DNA of 19,786 nt from JBGPIK01 sp041484845 (GCA_041484845.1 JBGPIK010000084.1:1-19786), one strand, 5' to 3'. Counted from the first letter of the stretch, positions 1 through 6,644 are shown. The notes: a model not told the origin generated them from the sequence alone. Numbers and translations: made by a program.

Positions 1-61
1 CAGCCTCACTGATCGACCGGGCCACATTGACAACCTTCGCACCAGAGTCTTTCAGCTTCAC
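1..61 (-). CDS. Possible partial small ORF of the phage-like module, running off the left edge
   Basis: A GTG at 61 opens a minus-strand frame of about 20 codons, beginning VKLKDSGAKVVNV, with no stop before the window edge. It starts 6 bases after the stop of the preceding small ORF (68–241), as is common in compact phage genomes. No strong Shine-Dalgarno is visible. The product is not recognised and the frame may be fortuitous. Confidence 0.22.
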   Translation of the reverse strand, partial: MKLKDSGAKVVNVARSISEA

Positions 62-67
62 AACGAC

Positions 68-241
68 CTACCGGACCAATCCCGGCGAACCAGCCAGAAC
101 AGTCCCACCATACCAGCAACAGTAACTTTCCAGACCCTCACCACCCCGCATCCGCCGAACTTCTAGTTTGTGCTTTGCGTCAACGTGCCGACTCAGCGCA
201 CGCCAGACCAAGCGGACAACCCGATTTTCCGACTTACTCAT
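68..241 (-). CDS. Small hypothetical protein (57 aa) of the phage-like module
   Basis: ATG at 241 is preceded by a good Shine-Dalgarno (GGAGGT, 8 bases upstream on the minus strand), and the frame runs to a TAG at 68–70. The product is basic and begins MSKSENRVVRLVWRALSR. Its middle has a Cys-Cys-Trp-Tyr patch (ESYCCWYGG) and it has no clear membrane segment. It lies 54 bases downstream of the 73-residue ORF and is followed almost at once by another possible start at 61. The tight spacing, common strand and individual ribosome-binding sites suggest one small-gene transcription unit behind the replication gene. I do not recognise the family; a small DNA-binding protein is only a guess from the basic composition. 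Confidence 0.45.
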   Translation of the reverse strand: MSKSENRVVRLVWRALSRHVDAKHKLEVRRMRGGEGLESYCCWYGGTVLAGSPGLVR

Positions 242-295
242 AAAAATGACCTCCAGATTTCGCTTTAAACGAACGCTAGCGACTCAACCCATGTC

Positions 296-517
296 TTACC
301 CCTCGGCACAATCAGCCTCATCTTCACAGTCGACGCAACGTAACGTGAGACTGTTTTTCAAATCATCATCCACAAAGAACATGTGACCTTCATGCTCACG
401 AATGAACTGGTGGATCATCGGCAAAATAGAAGGAGATGGACCACGGAAAGTCACTCCGATGAGTTTCCCTCTCTTTCTTTCTTCGCGCTGTTGACGGCGA
501 CATTCTGCTCTATTCAC
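296..517 (-). CDS. Small hypothetical protein (73 aa) with Cys-rich C terminus, phage-like module
   Basis: The GTG start at 517 is supported by a very strong Shine-Dalgarno (AGGAGGTG, about 8 bases upstream). The N terminus is strongly basic (RRQQREERKRGK). The C terminus is acidic and cysteine-containing (RCVDCEDEADC), so three cysteines could form a small metal site or disulfides. There is no signal peptide or membrane segment. It follows the frameshifted replication initiator on the same strand after a 117-base spacer and precedes the 57-residue ORF. In ssDNA phages this position is often held by a small DNA-binding or regulatory protein, but that is analogy only and the family is not recognised. 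The unusually good ribosome-binding site is the main evidence that the gene is real. Confidence 0.5.
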   Translation of the reverse strand: MNRAECRRQQREERKRGKLIGVTFRGPSPSILPMIHQFIREHEGHMFFVDDDLKNSLTLRCVDCEDEADCAEG

Positions 518-634
518 TTTTTTTCACCTCCTCTCTACATACACCCCTAGCGTCTAGTGAAATTAAAAGAGGCCCCAAACCCTAACCACTGCGGACCCGA
601 AACTTTTCCGGCATCCACCGAGCTTGTGCGTGTG

Positions 635-1086
635 TTACCCAGGCTCCCGCCCGAGCAACGCCCGTTTGTATCGTGGTAGGTATGTAGAGACCATGCCGCC
701 CTTGACGCTGTACTTGGACACATAGTCCGCGACTCCGCAGGCCGCTGTCACCGGTTCCACCCAGGCGTAACCGCTGATCCGATTCCAAACAGAGTGAATC
801 AGATCATACGGGACTCTTTCTTGATCCCACACGGCATGAATGTGAAGAACGCCCCGCGTTGAGGTTCTATCCCCATCACCCATGAAAGACCTTCGCCTTT
901 GCGTTCCCAGTGATTTCCGAACAATGCCTTATTCACTTTCCTCAGTAAGAACCCGTACCGATGCCAAAACACTTCGTGATAAACGTAGTCTCTCGACGTT
1001 AACGTTAGAAAATGTTTTGGCTCAAAAAGCGTAGGAATCCATGCCGCCCAATCCGACGCTTCGAGATACTTCTCCACCGTTGCCAC
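635..1086 (-). pseudogene. Rolling-circle replication initiator (HUH endonuclease, phage type), frameshifted
   Basis: Two overlapping minus-strand frames together encode a typical phage/plasmid Rep. The first (799–1086, GTG start) carries the motif I-like FLTLTSR and a segment ending SWVMGIEPQRG. The second (635–883) continues with VLHIHAVW, the HUH metal-binding motif (H-I-H), and then VADYVSKYSVK, which matches the catalytic-tyrosine motif YVxKYxxK. The conserved order 'EPQ(K)RG–x–LHxHA' is restored only by switching frame at the run of four C on the plus strand at 852–855. One frame ends at 635; a third frame carries plausible coding text on to 582, hinting at a second lesion. Such proteins nick one strand and start rolling-circle replication of filamentous phages, microviruses and small plasmids. 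It lies about 180 bases beyond the 3' end of tRNA-Arg and reads away from it. It is probably a decayed integrated element, though a sequencing error at the homopolymer is possible. Confidence 0.75.
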
Positions 1087-1266
1087 AACCGCATCTCCAC
1101 CACCCCAAACGGTTTGATTTTGGTTTGATTGCCTTTACCCAGCATCGAGAAGGCAAGACCCGCCAAATCAGAAGGACATTTTCCTCTGCGATTTGGTCAC
1201 ATACGTGGTCACACCGGCGAATAAACTTGAGTGAGGAATTGGAAGGAAAAGCTTTTAATATCGGTG

Positions 1267-1341
1267 TGGTGCGCCCGCCGAGAATCGAACTCGGACCTAG
1301 GGTTCCGGAGACCCTCGTGATATCCTTTTCACTACGGGCGC
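1267..1341 (-). tRNA. tRNA-Arg (anticodon CCG), CCA encoded
   Basis: On the minus strand the 7-bp acceptor stem GCGCCCG (1335–1341) pairs perfectly with CGGGCGC (1271–1277). The anticodon stem AGGGT/ACCCT encloses the loop CTCCGGA, with anticodon CCG at 1306–1308. The T-arm has the usual GTTCGATTC core. Discriminator A is at 1270, and the 3' CCA is encoded at 1267–1269. The gene lies 22 bases downstream of the inositol-monophosphatase-family gene on the same strand. Its 3' end faces the phage-like remnant, consistent with use of this tRNA as an integration site. No second copy of the tRNA 3' end was found in the window. Confidence 0.95.
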
Positions 1342-1358
1342 GCCGAGTTTTTTTACCA

Positions 1359-1373
1359 TCCGCCTATGGCGGA
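1359..1373. other. Short perfect hairpin at the 3' end of the monophosphatase gene
   Basis: TCCGCC-TAT-GGCGGA forms a 6-bp GC-rich stem with a 3-base loop across the TAG stop codon at 1364–1366. It lies between the protein gene and tRNA-Arg. A run of T lies on the plus strand before it (1348–1354), which is A on the minus strand, so it is not a standard intrinsic terminator for the minus-strand gene. It may act in 3'-end processing of a joint transcript. Confidence 0.4.
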
Positions 1374-2182
1374 GTCAACGAGTCGACCGCGCTCGTCGTT
1401 CCGGTGGTAACGGCGATCATTTCATTATGGATCCGGCCGTTCGAGGCCAAAGTCTCGTTTCCCTGGATCGAAAACGGTTTGCCGGAAAAGTCGGTGAGTT
1501 GTCCGCCGGCTTCTTCCACGATCAAGCTCCCGGCGGCGGTGTCCCACGGGCGCAGCTTGAGTTCCCAGAAACCGTCTATTCGTCCGCAAGCAACATAGCA
1601 AAGATCCAGAGCGGCCGCGCCGGCGCGCCGGATGCCCTGACATCGCGTCATAAATTCTCTGAAAAAACTGAGGTAATAATCGGCCTTGTCGCGGTGGTCG
1701 TAGGGGAAACCCGTGGCGAGAAGTGACTTGTCCAGTTCCTTTACGTCCGAAGTCCGAATGGCAGTGCCGTTGAGCGTAGCCCCTCGGCCTTTGGCGGCTC
1801 GAAAACACTCCGGTCGCAAAGGATCATACACAATCCCCAATATGATCTGACCTTCGTGTTCTAGAGCAATCGATACGCAAAACTGCGGATAGCCGTGAGC
1901 AAAGTTTGTCGTTCCGTCTAGCGGATCAATGATCCAGCGGTAATGGTTTTGTTTGCCTACGAGTTCGGTTTCTTCCTCCGCCAGAATCGAATGGTCTGGA
2001 AAGTTTCGTTGCAGTATATCGATGATACACCGCTCGGAATCGCGATCTACAGATGTGACCAGATCGATAGTGCCTTTATACGCGATCTCCTTAGGTTGCT
2101 GCCAATTCTCACGAATGAGCATTCCGGCCGCGTTCGCTGCTTCCCACGCAACCTCAAGGAATTTGGCAATGTCATACGGCAT
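1364..2182 (-). CDS. suhB: Inositol monophosphatase family protein (SuhB-like)
   Basis: This 272-residue protein belongs to the Mg2+-dependent inositol-1-monophosphatase / fructose-1,6-bisphosphatase superfamily. Metal-site motifs are present: an acidic LAEEE at residues 68–72, IDPLDGTTNF at 85–94 and WDTAAGSLIVEEAGG at 213–227. The family removes phosphate from myo-inositol-1-phosphate or related sugar phosphates in the cytosol; in E. coli SuhB also helps rRNA transcription antitermination. Length matches the family (about 260–280 residues). I chose ATG at 2182 because the homologous N terminus begins there; the frame remains open to 2401, but that extension overlaps the divergent ispE. Only 48 bp separate it from ispE. 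The exact substrate cannot be read from sequence, and other paralogues such as CysQ or HisN are possible. Confidence 0.9.
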   Translation of the reverse strand: MPYDIAKFLEVAWEAANAAGMLIRENWQQPKEIAYKGTIDLVTSVDRDSERCIIDILQRNFPDHSILAEEETELVGKQNHYRWIIDPLDGTTNFAHGYPQFCVSIALEHEGQIILGIVYDPLRPECFRAAKGRGATLNGTAIRTSDVKELDKSLLATGFPYDHRDKADYYLSFFREFMTRCQGIRRAGAAALDLCYVACGRIDGFWELKLRPWDTAAGSLIVEEAGGQLTDFSGKPFSIQGNETLASNGRIHNEMIAVTTGTTSAVDSLTPP

Positions 2183-2230
2183 AAAAAAAGAGCTTAGTAA
2201 TTCGGTGAACGCTATGTTACCTAATGACGC

Positions 2231-3100
2231 GTGAAGATACGAGCGCCCGCCAAAATCAACCTTCGATTGCGCGTGGTCGGCAAAAGAAAGGACGGTTACC
2301 ATCTGCTCGACACGATCATGGCGCCGGTATCGCTTTACGACGAGGTGGAGATCCGGAGGCTCACCGCTTCCGGCAAGCAGTTGCGCAGCAAGGGTATACA
2401 CATCGAATTTACCTGTAATGACCCTTCAGTGCCGTCAGGCGAAAAAAACCTTGCCTATCGAGCGGCTTATTCGTTTCTGCATGAGTATGGTCTTGACGCG
2501 CGGATTCGTATTCGTCTCCGCAAGCGAATCCCCGTTGGCGCGGGGTTAGGTGGCGGTAGCAGTGATGCCGCAGCGACTCTAATCGGTTTGAATCGCCTTT
2601 TTAGACTTAATCTATCAAACAAGAAGTTAAGGAATTTGGCGCTTGGCCTGGGTTCGGATGTGCCGTTTTTCATCACTCCCGGTCCAAAGCGCGCACGCGG
2701 AATCGGCGAGCGTCTGACCCCTTTAAAACAATTGCCAAGGTTGTGGCTGGTCATTCTCTACCCCGGTATTGTGGTCTCGACCGCCTGGGTGTACGGAAAT
2801 TACCGACCAACGTTGACAAAACCCAGCGCAAATACTAGCATACCTTCCTCGCTGAGGAGTTCCAGAAAAATCGCGGCATTGATGACTAATGATTTAGAGT
2901 CCATCACTTTGCGGCGGTATCCTGTTATTGGGTTACTGAAAGAAGAATTGGCTTGCGCGGGCGCAGTCGGAGTTCTCATGTCGGGTAGTGGCTCATCAGT
3001 TTTTGGTGTTTTTGATATTGAGCGAAAAGCACGGAACGCGTTTCACCGGCTGCGAAAAAAAGGGGGAGCCCAAGCTTTTCTAGCGCGTATTTTAGGTTAA
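2231..3100 (+). CDS. ispE: 4-diphosphocytidyl-2-C-methyl-D-erythritol kinase
   Basis: IspE phosphorylates CDP-methylerythritol at the 2-OH using ATP in the non-mevalonate isoprenoid pathway. The 289-residue product is a complete GHMP kinase. The N terminus APAKINLRLRVVGKRKDGYH holds the substrate-binding Lys and the 'KRxDGYH' motif. The ATP-binding glycine loop PVGAGLGGGSSDAAATL lies near residues 97–113, and MSGSGSSVFGVF near residue 250 is the C-terminal GHMP motif. The start is a GTG at 2231 with a weak ribosome-binding site, fixed by homology of the first residues. It begins the plus-strand core block and is followed by spoVG after 66 bases. Confidence 0.95.
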   Translation: MKIRAPAKINLRLRVVGKRKDGYHLLDTIMAPVSLYDEVEIRRLTASGKQLRSKGIHIEFTCNDPSVPSGEKNLAYRAAYSFLHEYGLDARIRIRLRKRIPVGAGLGGGSSDAAATLIGLNRLFRLNLSNKKLRNLALGLGSDVPFFITPGPKRARGIGERLTPLKQLPRLWLVILYPGIVVSTAWVYGNYRPTLTKPSANTSIPSSLRSSRKIAALMTNDLESITLRRYPVIGLLKEELACAGAVGVLMSGSGSSVFGVFDIERKARNAFHRLRKKGGAQAFLARILG

Positions 3101-3166
3101 GATAGTTTCAATAGCCCGTAATAATAACTGCCAGAAAATAACACCTGGCTTTAAAAGGGGGTCCCT

Positions 3167-3454
3167 ATGACGGTTACAGAGGTTAGGGTCTTTCCTGTCG
3201 ACGAAGATAAGCTGAGGGCTTACGTGACTATTACCCTGGATCACTGTTTTGTGATCCGAGACCTCAAGATCATTCGCGGTACCACTGGGTATTTTGTGTC
3301 AATGCCCAGTAAAAAGCGGAAAGACGGAACTTATAAGGATGTCGCTCATCCGATAAACAACGAAACGCGCAGGATGATCGAGGAGAAGATAATCGCGGAA
3401 TACCACAAGGCGGTTGCCGAAGGTGGAAATCAAAAAGCTGTTGAAGGCGGATGA
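3167..3454 (+). CDS. spoVG: Septation protein / RNA-binding regulator SpoVG
   Basis: The 95-residue protein begins MTVTEVRVFPV and contains the diagnostic block FVIRDLKIIRGTTGYFVSMP, followed by HPINNETRRMIEEKI. Its length equals that of the family. In Firmicutes SpoVG affects septation, sporulation and virulence-gene expression and binds nucleic acid; deltaproteobacteria also carry it next to ispE and prs, where its role is less clear. ATG at 3167 is preceded by AAAGGGGGT, a good Shine-Dalgarno. It sits between ispE and tRNA-Gln, so it is probably co-transcribed with both. Confidence 0.95.
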   Translation: MTVTEVRVFPVDEDKLRAYVTITLDHCFVIRDLKIIRGTTGYFVSMPSKKRKDGTYKDVAHPINNETRRMIEEKIIAEYHKAVAEGGNQKAVEGG

Positions 3455-3476
3455 GCCGATCTTCGGTTCGGCGGAT

Positions 3477-3497
3477 GAACTTCTCTTGTAGAAGTTC
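3477..3497. other. 8-bp perfect hairpin just upstream of tRNA-Gln
   Basis: GAACTTCT-CTTGT-AGAAGTTC forms a perfect 8-bp stem with a 5-base loop ending four bases before the tRNA 5' end. No T-run follows, so it does not look like a terminator. Its place between spoVG and tRNA-Gln suggests a processing signal that separates the mRNA from the tRNA. Confidence 0.45.
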
Positions 3498-3501
3498 GGG
3501 A

Positions 3502-3575
3502 TGGGCGGTCGCCAAGCGGTAAGGCCCCGGACTTTGGATCCGGTATCGAAGGTTCGAATCCTTCCCGCCCAGCCA
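3502..3575 (+). tRNA. tRNA-Gln (anticodon TTG), CCA encoded
   Basis: Acceptor stem TGGGCGG (3502–3508) pairs with CCGCCCA (3565–3571). Anticodon stem CCGGA/TCCGG (3527–3531, 3539–3543) encloses CTTTGGA, with anticodon TTG at 3534–3536. The T-arm GGTTCGAATCC is intact. Discriminator G is at 3572 and CCA at 3573–3575. A tRNA-Gln between ispE/spoVG and prs is a recurrent arrangement in deltaproteobacterial genomes. Confidence 0.95.
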
Positions 3576-3955
3576 GTTTCGCAAAAGTAAACTGGCACGC
3601 ATCCATTATATTAGACTCGAGCGGTGCCGTTCTGCAGTGGAGCGACGCCGCTCGTTTGTTCAGGGCGTGAGGCGGCGGTTTATAGGCTTGCTACACGATG
3701 GGAAGCGGCATATAAGCAAAAGGGGCTGTAGTGCAGGGTTAGCACGATTTAGCTGACGCGGCCCCCGAGCGTTGAAAAATCGTGAAACAGGGCGGTTGCA
3801 AAGGCCCCAACTACAAGGCGCGCAAAAATTCGCTAAGGACTAATCGCCTGGTCCAAAGTGTTCTACTTTGCGCCAATCAGTACGTTGGAGCGTGGGGGGT
3901 GGACCGCGCGCCGAATTAGATGGGGTTGTTAACGACCTAGGGACAGTTTGAGATC
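3576..3955 (+). other. 380-bp non-coding, structure-rich stretch between tRNA-Gln and prs
   Basis: No open frame of useful length or with a ribosome-binding site is present on either strand. Several stems can be drawn on the plus strand. They are a 7-bp stem 3618–3624/3648–3654, a stem 3678–3684/3711–3717 (one G·U pair), a perfect 8-bp stem 3743–3750/3777–3784 with an inner 4-bp stem 3756–3759/3769–3772, and a 6-bp stem 3854–3859/3865–3870. In addition, GGGGC (3722–3726) can pair with GCCCC (3804–3808), and GTAGT (3728–3732) with ACTAC (3810–3814). These last two pairings cross, so they imply either a pseudoknot or alternative folds. It may be a long structured leader of prs or a separate small RNA. 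I could not match it to RNase P, tmRNA, 6S, SRP RNA or a riboswitch class I know. Confidence 0.4.
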
Positions 3956-4909
3956 ATGGATCATCAAGGCACCGAGATCAAGATATTTGCCGGGAACTCC
4001 AATCCTCCGCTTGCCGAGGAGATCAGCAAATATCTCAATGTGTCAATGGGTAATGCCGTCGTGGAAACGTTTAGCGACGGTGAAACCAAGGTCGAAATAA
4101 AAGAGAATGTCCGGGGCGCGGATGTTTTTGTACTGCAATCGACGTCAGCTCCCGGGAACAACAATTTGATGGAACTGCTGCTCATGCTGGACGCTTTTAA
4201 GCGTGCGTCGGCAAAGCGCATAACCGCGGTGGTCCCGTATTACGGCTACGCGCGCCAGGACCGTAAAGTCGTGCCACGAGTTCCGATCAGCGCCAAATTG
4301 GTGGCCGACTTAATTACCAGAGCCGGCGCCTCGCGCATGCTGACTCTGGACCTTCACTCCGGACAGATCCAAGGCTTTTTTGATATTCCTGTCGACAACC
4401 TATACGCGACGCCGGTTTTGCTGCAGCATCTTAAAAAGCAACTGAATCACAACGAAGTAACGATTGTGTCGCCGGATGCTGGCGGCGTGGAGCGGGCGCG
4501 CGCGATCGCAACGCGCTTGGATGCATCTCTAGCGATTATTGATAAACGGCGCGTGGGGCCGAACGTCGTGGCGGAGATGAATATCATCGGTGAAGTCAAA
4601 GATCAGATTGCCATTTTGCTTGATGATATGGTGGATACTGCGGGCACGCTGACGATGGCGGCGGCCGCGCTGAAACGGGAAGGGGCAAAGAAAATTATCG
4701 GTTGTTGCACCCACCCGGTGCTCTCGGGACCGGCAATACGGCGAATCGAGGAGTCGCCGTTAGAGGAGTTGATTGTTACCAATACGATTCTTCTCGGGGC
4801 AGAAGGGCGACGCTGCAGCAAGATCAAAGTCTTATCCGTTGCGCATCTGATCGGGGAGGCCATTCGCCGCACCCATGAGGAAGAATCCATCAGTTCTCTT
4901 TTCGTCTAA
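3956..4909 (+). CDS. prs: Ribose-phosphate pyrophosphokinase (PRPP synthetase)
   Basis: Prs transfers pyrophosphate from ATP to ribose-5-phosphate, giving PRPP for purine, pyrimidine, histidine, tryptophan and NAD synthesis. The 317-residue product has the class I features: an N-terminal IKIFAGNSNPPLAEEI, the ATP-contacting YYGYARQDRK near residue 97, the metal-binding LDLHSGQIQGFFDIPVDNL near 128–146, and the PRPP loop ILLDDMVDTAGT near residue 220. Length is normal. ATG at 3956 has only a weak purine tract upstream. Because the preceding 380 bases are non-coding and structured, prs may have its own promoter or leader. rplY follows after 27 bases. Confidence 0.97.
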   Translation: MDHQGTEIKIFAGNSNPPLAEEISKYLNVSMGNAVVETFSDGETKVEIKENVRGADVFVLQSTSAPGNNNLMELLLMLDAFKRASAKRITAVVPYYGYARQDRKVVPRVPISAKLVADLITRAGASRMLTLDLHSGQIQGFFDIPVDNLYATPVLLQHLKKQLNHNEVTIVSPDAGGVERARAIATRLDASLAIIDKRRVGPNVVAEMNIIGEVKDQIAILLDDMVDTAGTLTMAAAALKREGAKKIIGCCTHPVLSGPAIRRIEESPLEELIVTNTILLGAEGRRCSKIKVLSVAHLIGEAIRRTHEEESISSLFV

Positions 4910-4936
4910 GCGTGCAGCGAGATTACGGAGGTTAGC

Positions 4937-5587
4937 TTGGAAACTCTTGAAATACAGGTTGATGCCCGCGAGGCAGGGAGTAAGCAAAAGGCCCGGCGTC
5001 TGCGCCGCGGCGGAAAGATTCCCGGCATCCTTTACGGCCCAAAAACTCAGGCGATTCCATTGGAGATCAATACCAAGGATTTTTCCAGTCGTGTGGCGGA
5101 TCTGGAAGGCTCACATCTGGTGCGCCTGAAATCAACGTCGAGCGATTTGGCGGACAAAGTCGCGCTGGTCAAGGAGGTGCAATACCATCCGATTACCGGT
5201 GAGGTTGTCCATACCGATCTTTATGAGGTTGATCTTACGGCGAGGATTCAGGTCCATGTTCCGCTCCACTTCATGGGCAAGGCCGAGGGTGTGGTACGCG
5301 GGGGAATTTTGCAACCCGTTGTGCGTGAAATTCAGGTGGAATGTCTTCCTTTGGATATCCCCGAGTTTTTCAACGTCGAGGTCAGCGGTCTTGACATTGG
5401 GGATTCGATCCACATCGAGGATTTACAGATGCCCGCAGGGGTGACCGCGATTTATGAGTCAAATCTCGCGTTAGTGACCGTAGTACCGCCGACGGTTGAA
5501 GAGGCCCCGACACCGACGGCGGCACCTGTGGAGGGAGCGGTGGTGGGAGCAGCGCCGCAGGAGGAAACCAAGGAGGAAGAAGCCTGA
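4937..5587 (+). CDS. rplY: 50S ribosomal protein L25 / general stress protein Ctc
   Basis: This 216-residue protein is the long (TL5/Ctc) form of L25, which binds 5S rRNA in the large subunit. The N-terminal 5S-binding domain has the typical RREGxxPGxLYG-like signature (RRGGKIPGILYGPK) and the following HPITGEVVHTDLYEVD block. A second beta-rich domain (VPLHFMGKAEGVVRGGIL) follows, and then a low-complexity acidic tail (PTPTAAPVEG…EETKEEEA). The start is TTG at 4937, set by GGAGGT at 4927–4932 and by homology. It lies between prs and pth, the common order in many bacteria. Confidence 0.94.
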   Translation: METLEIQVDAREAGSKQKARRLRRGGKIPGILYGPKTQAIPLEINTKDFSSRVADLEGSHLVRLKSTSSDLADKVALVKEVQYHPITGEVVHTDLYEVDLTARIQVHVPLHFMGKAEGVVRGGILQPVVREIQVECLPLDIPEFFNVEVSGLDIGDSIHIEDLQMPAGVTAIYESNLALVTVVPPTVEEAPTPTAAPVEGAVVGAAPQEETKEEEA

Positions 5588-5622
5588 CCGACGGCGTTAT
5601 TTAGATTGTCAGGAAGTAGCCG

Positions 5623-6189
5623 GTGAAGTTGGTGGTTGGCCTTGGGAATCCTGGAAAAAAGTATGAGCGAACGCGGCATAATGTCGGGTTTTTGATCATC
5701 GATCATATCGCAAGCCAAAACGAAATTAAGGTAAGGACGAAGCGGTGCAGTGCTTTGGTGGGCGAGTGGTCAAGTCACGGCGAGAAGATTGTTTTTGCCA
5801 AGCCCCAAACCTACATGAACCGCAGCGGCGAGTCGGTTAAGGCGCTGATGCGCTGGTTTCATGCGACCCCCGACGATGTGGTGATTGTGTATGACGATCT
5901 TGATCTGCCGTTAGGACGCATTCGCATCCGGGCCAAAGGAAGCGCGGGCGGTCACCGGGGCGTTGCGTCGATTATGGAGAGTTTAGCGGGGGCCCCCTTC
6001 TGTCGGGTACGCGTGGGTATTGGACGTCCTCCAATAAGTATGGACTCGGCAGATTTTGTTCTGGAGCCTTTTTCTGCCCAAGAAAGCGCCGAGCTGGACG
6101 ATGTCGCTGCGCGGGCTATGCAAGCCTTGATGTGCTTGCTCCAGGAAGGCATTCAAAAAGCGATGGCCCAGTTTAACGGCGTGCTTTGA
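5623..6189 (+). CDS. pth: Peptidyl-tRNA hydrolase
   Basis: Pth cleaves peptidyl-tRNA released from stalled ribosomes and recycles tRNA in the cytosol. The 188-residue product begins MKLVVGLGNPGKKYERTRHNVGF, with the substrate-binding Asn9 and the catalytic His19. DDLDLPLGRIRIR near residue 90 supplies the catalytic Asp, and KGSAGGHRGVASI near residue 106 is the second family signature. Length is normal. The start is GTG at 5623, with AGGAAG seven bases upstream. It follows rplY by 35 bases. Confidence 0.96.
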   Translation: MKLVVGLGNPGKKYERTRHNVGFLIIDHIASQNEIKVRTKRCSALVGEWSSHGEKIVFAKPQTYMNRSGESVKALMRWFHATPDDVVIVYDDLDLPLGRIRIRAKGSAGGHRGVASIMESLAGAPFCRVRVGIGRPPISMDSADFVLEPFSAQESAELDDVAARAMQALMCLLQEGIQKAMAQFNGVL

Positions 6190-6263
6190 ACGTTTGATTG
6201 TTGGTTGTAATTGCCGAAAACCTATGATAAATAAGAAAATTTGTTGTGGAGGATAAACGAACC

Positions 6264-6644
6264 GTGACACTATATGAAACTCTTTTCGTTGTTCACCCGG
6301 AGAAGGGACCGAGGATAAAAGAGTTCGTCGAAAAGTTTAAAAAAGTCATTGAGGGACAGGACGGCTCGGTTTTGCAAGTTGATGAGTGGGGTCTTCGCGA
6401 TCTTGCGTACCGGATCGACAAACAAGGGAAAGGCATCTATATTTTGGTGCGCTATCGATCGACAGGGCGGGCCGTTGAAGAGTTGGAGCGAAACTTGAAG
6501 CTGACCGACGGTATCCTGCGCTATCTGAGCGTGCGCGCTCAAGAGGAGATCCCAGCCGCTAGCCCCTCCGTCCCAAGAGTTCATACAGACGAACAAAATC
6601 GACCGCCCCATGAAGGACCGGCGAAGGCGGATAACCAGGTATAG
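6264..6644 (+). CDS. rpsF: 30S ribosomal protein S6
   Basis: S6 binds the central domain of 16S rRNA together with S18. The product (126 residues) has the expected start VTLYETLFVVHPEKG and the middle WGLRDLAYRIDKQGKGIYILVRY, then NLKLTDGILRYLSVR. A variable acidic/proline tail (PAASPSVPRVHTDEQ…) follows, as in many deltaproteobacterial S6 proteins. An in-frame GTG at 6246 would add six residues. I prefer GTG at 6264 because GGAGG at 6248–6252 then acts as the ribosome-binding site and the N terminus matches the family. rpsR lies 158 bases downstream. Confidence 0.94.
   Translation: MTLYETLFVVHPEKGPRIKEFVEKFKKVIEGQDGSVLQVDEWGLRDLAYRIDKQGKGIYILVRYRSTGRAVEELERNLKLTDGILRYLSVRAQEEIPAASPSVPRVHTDEQNRPPHEGPAKADNQV

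Noticed and set aside
1359..1373. Hairpin as an intrinsic terminator of the monophosphatase gene
   Set aside because: The T-run is on the wrong side for the minus strand, and a terminator here would cut off tRNA-Arg from its likely transcript.
1041..1598. 185-codon plus-strand frame
   Set aside because: It runs across tRNA-Arg and antisense to both Rep and the monophosphatase gene, which are better supported.
3722..3808. A genuine tRNA between tRNA-Gln and prs
   Set aside because: Only the acceptor 5' strand and D-arm resemble a tRNA; no anticodon arm or T-arm can be formed.
6246..6263. Earlier GTG start for rpsF
   Set aside because: It would place the GGAGG ribosome-binding site inside the gene and add residues absent from S6 proteins.
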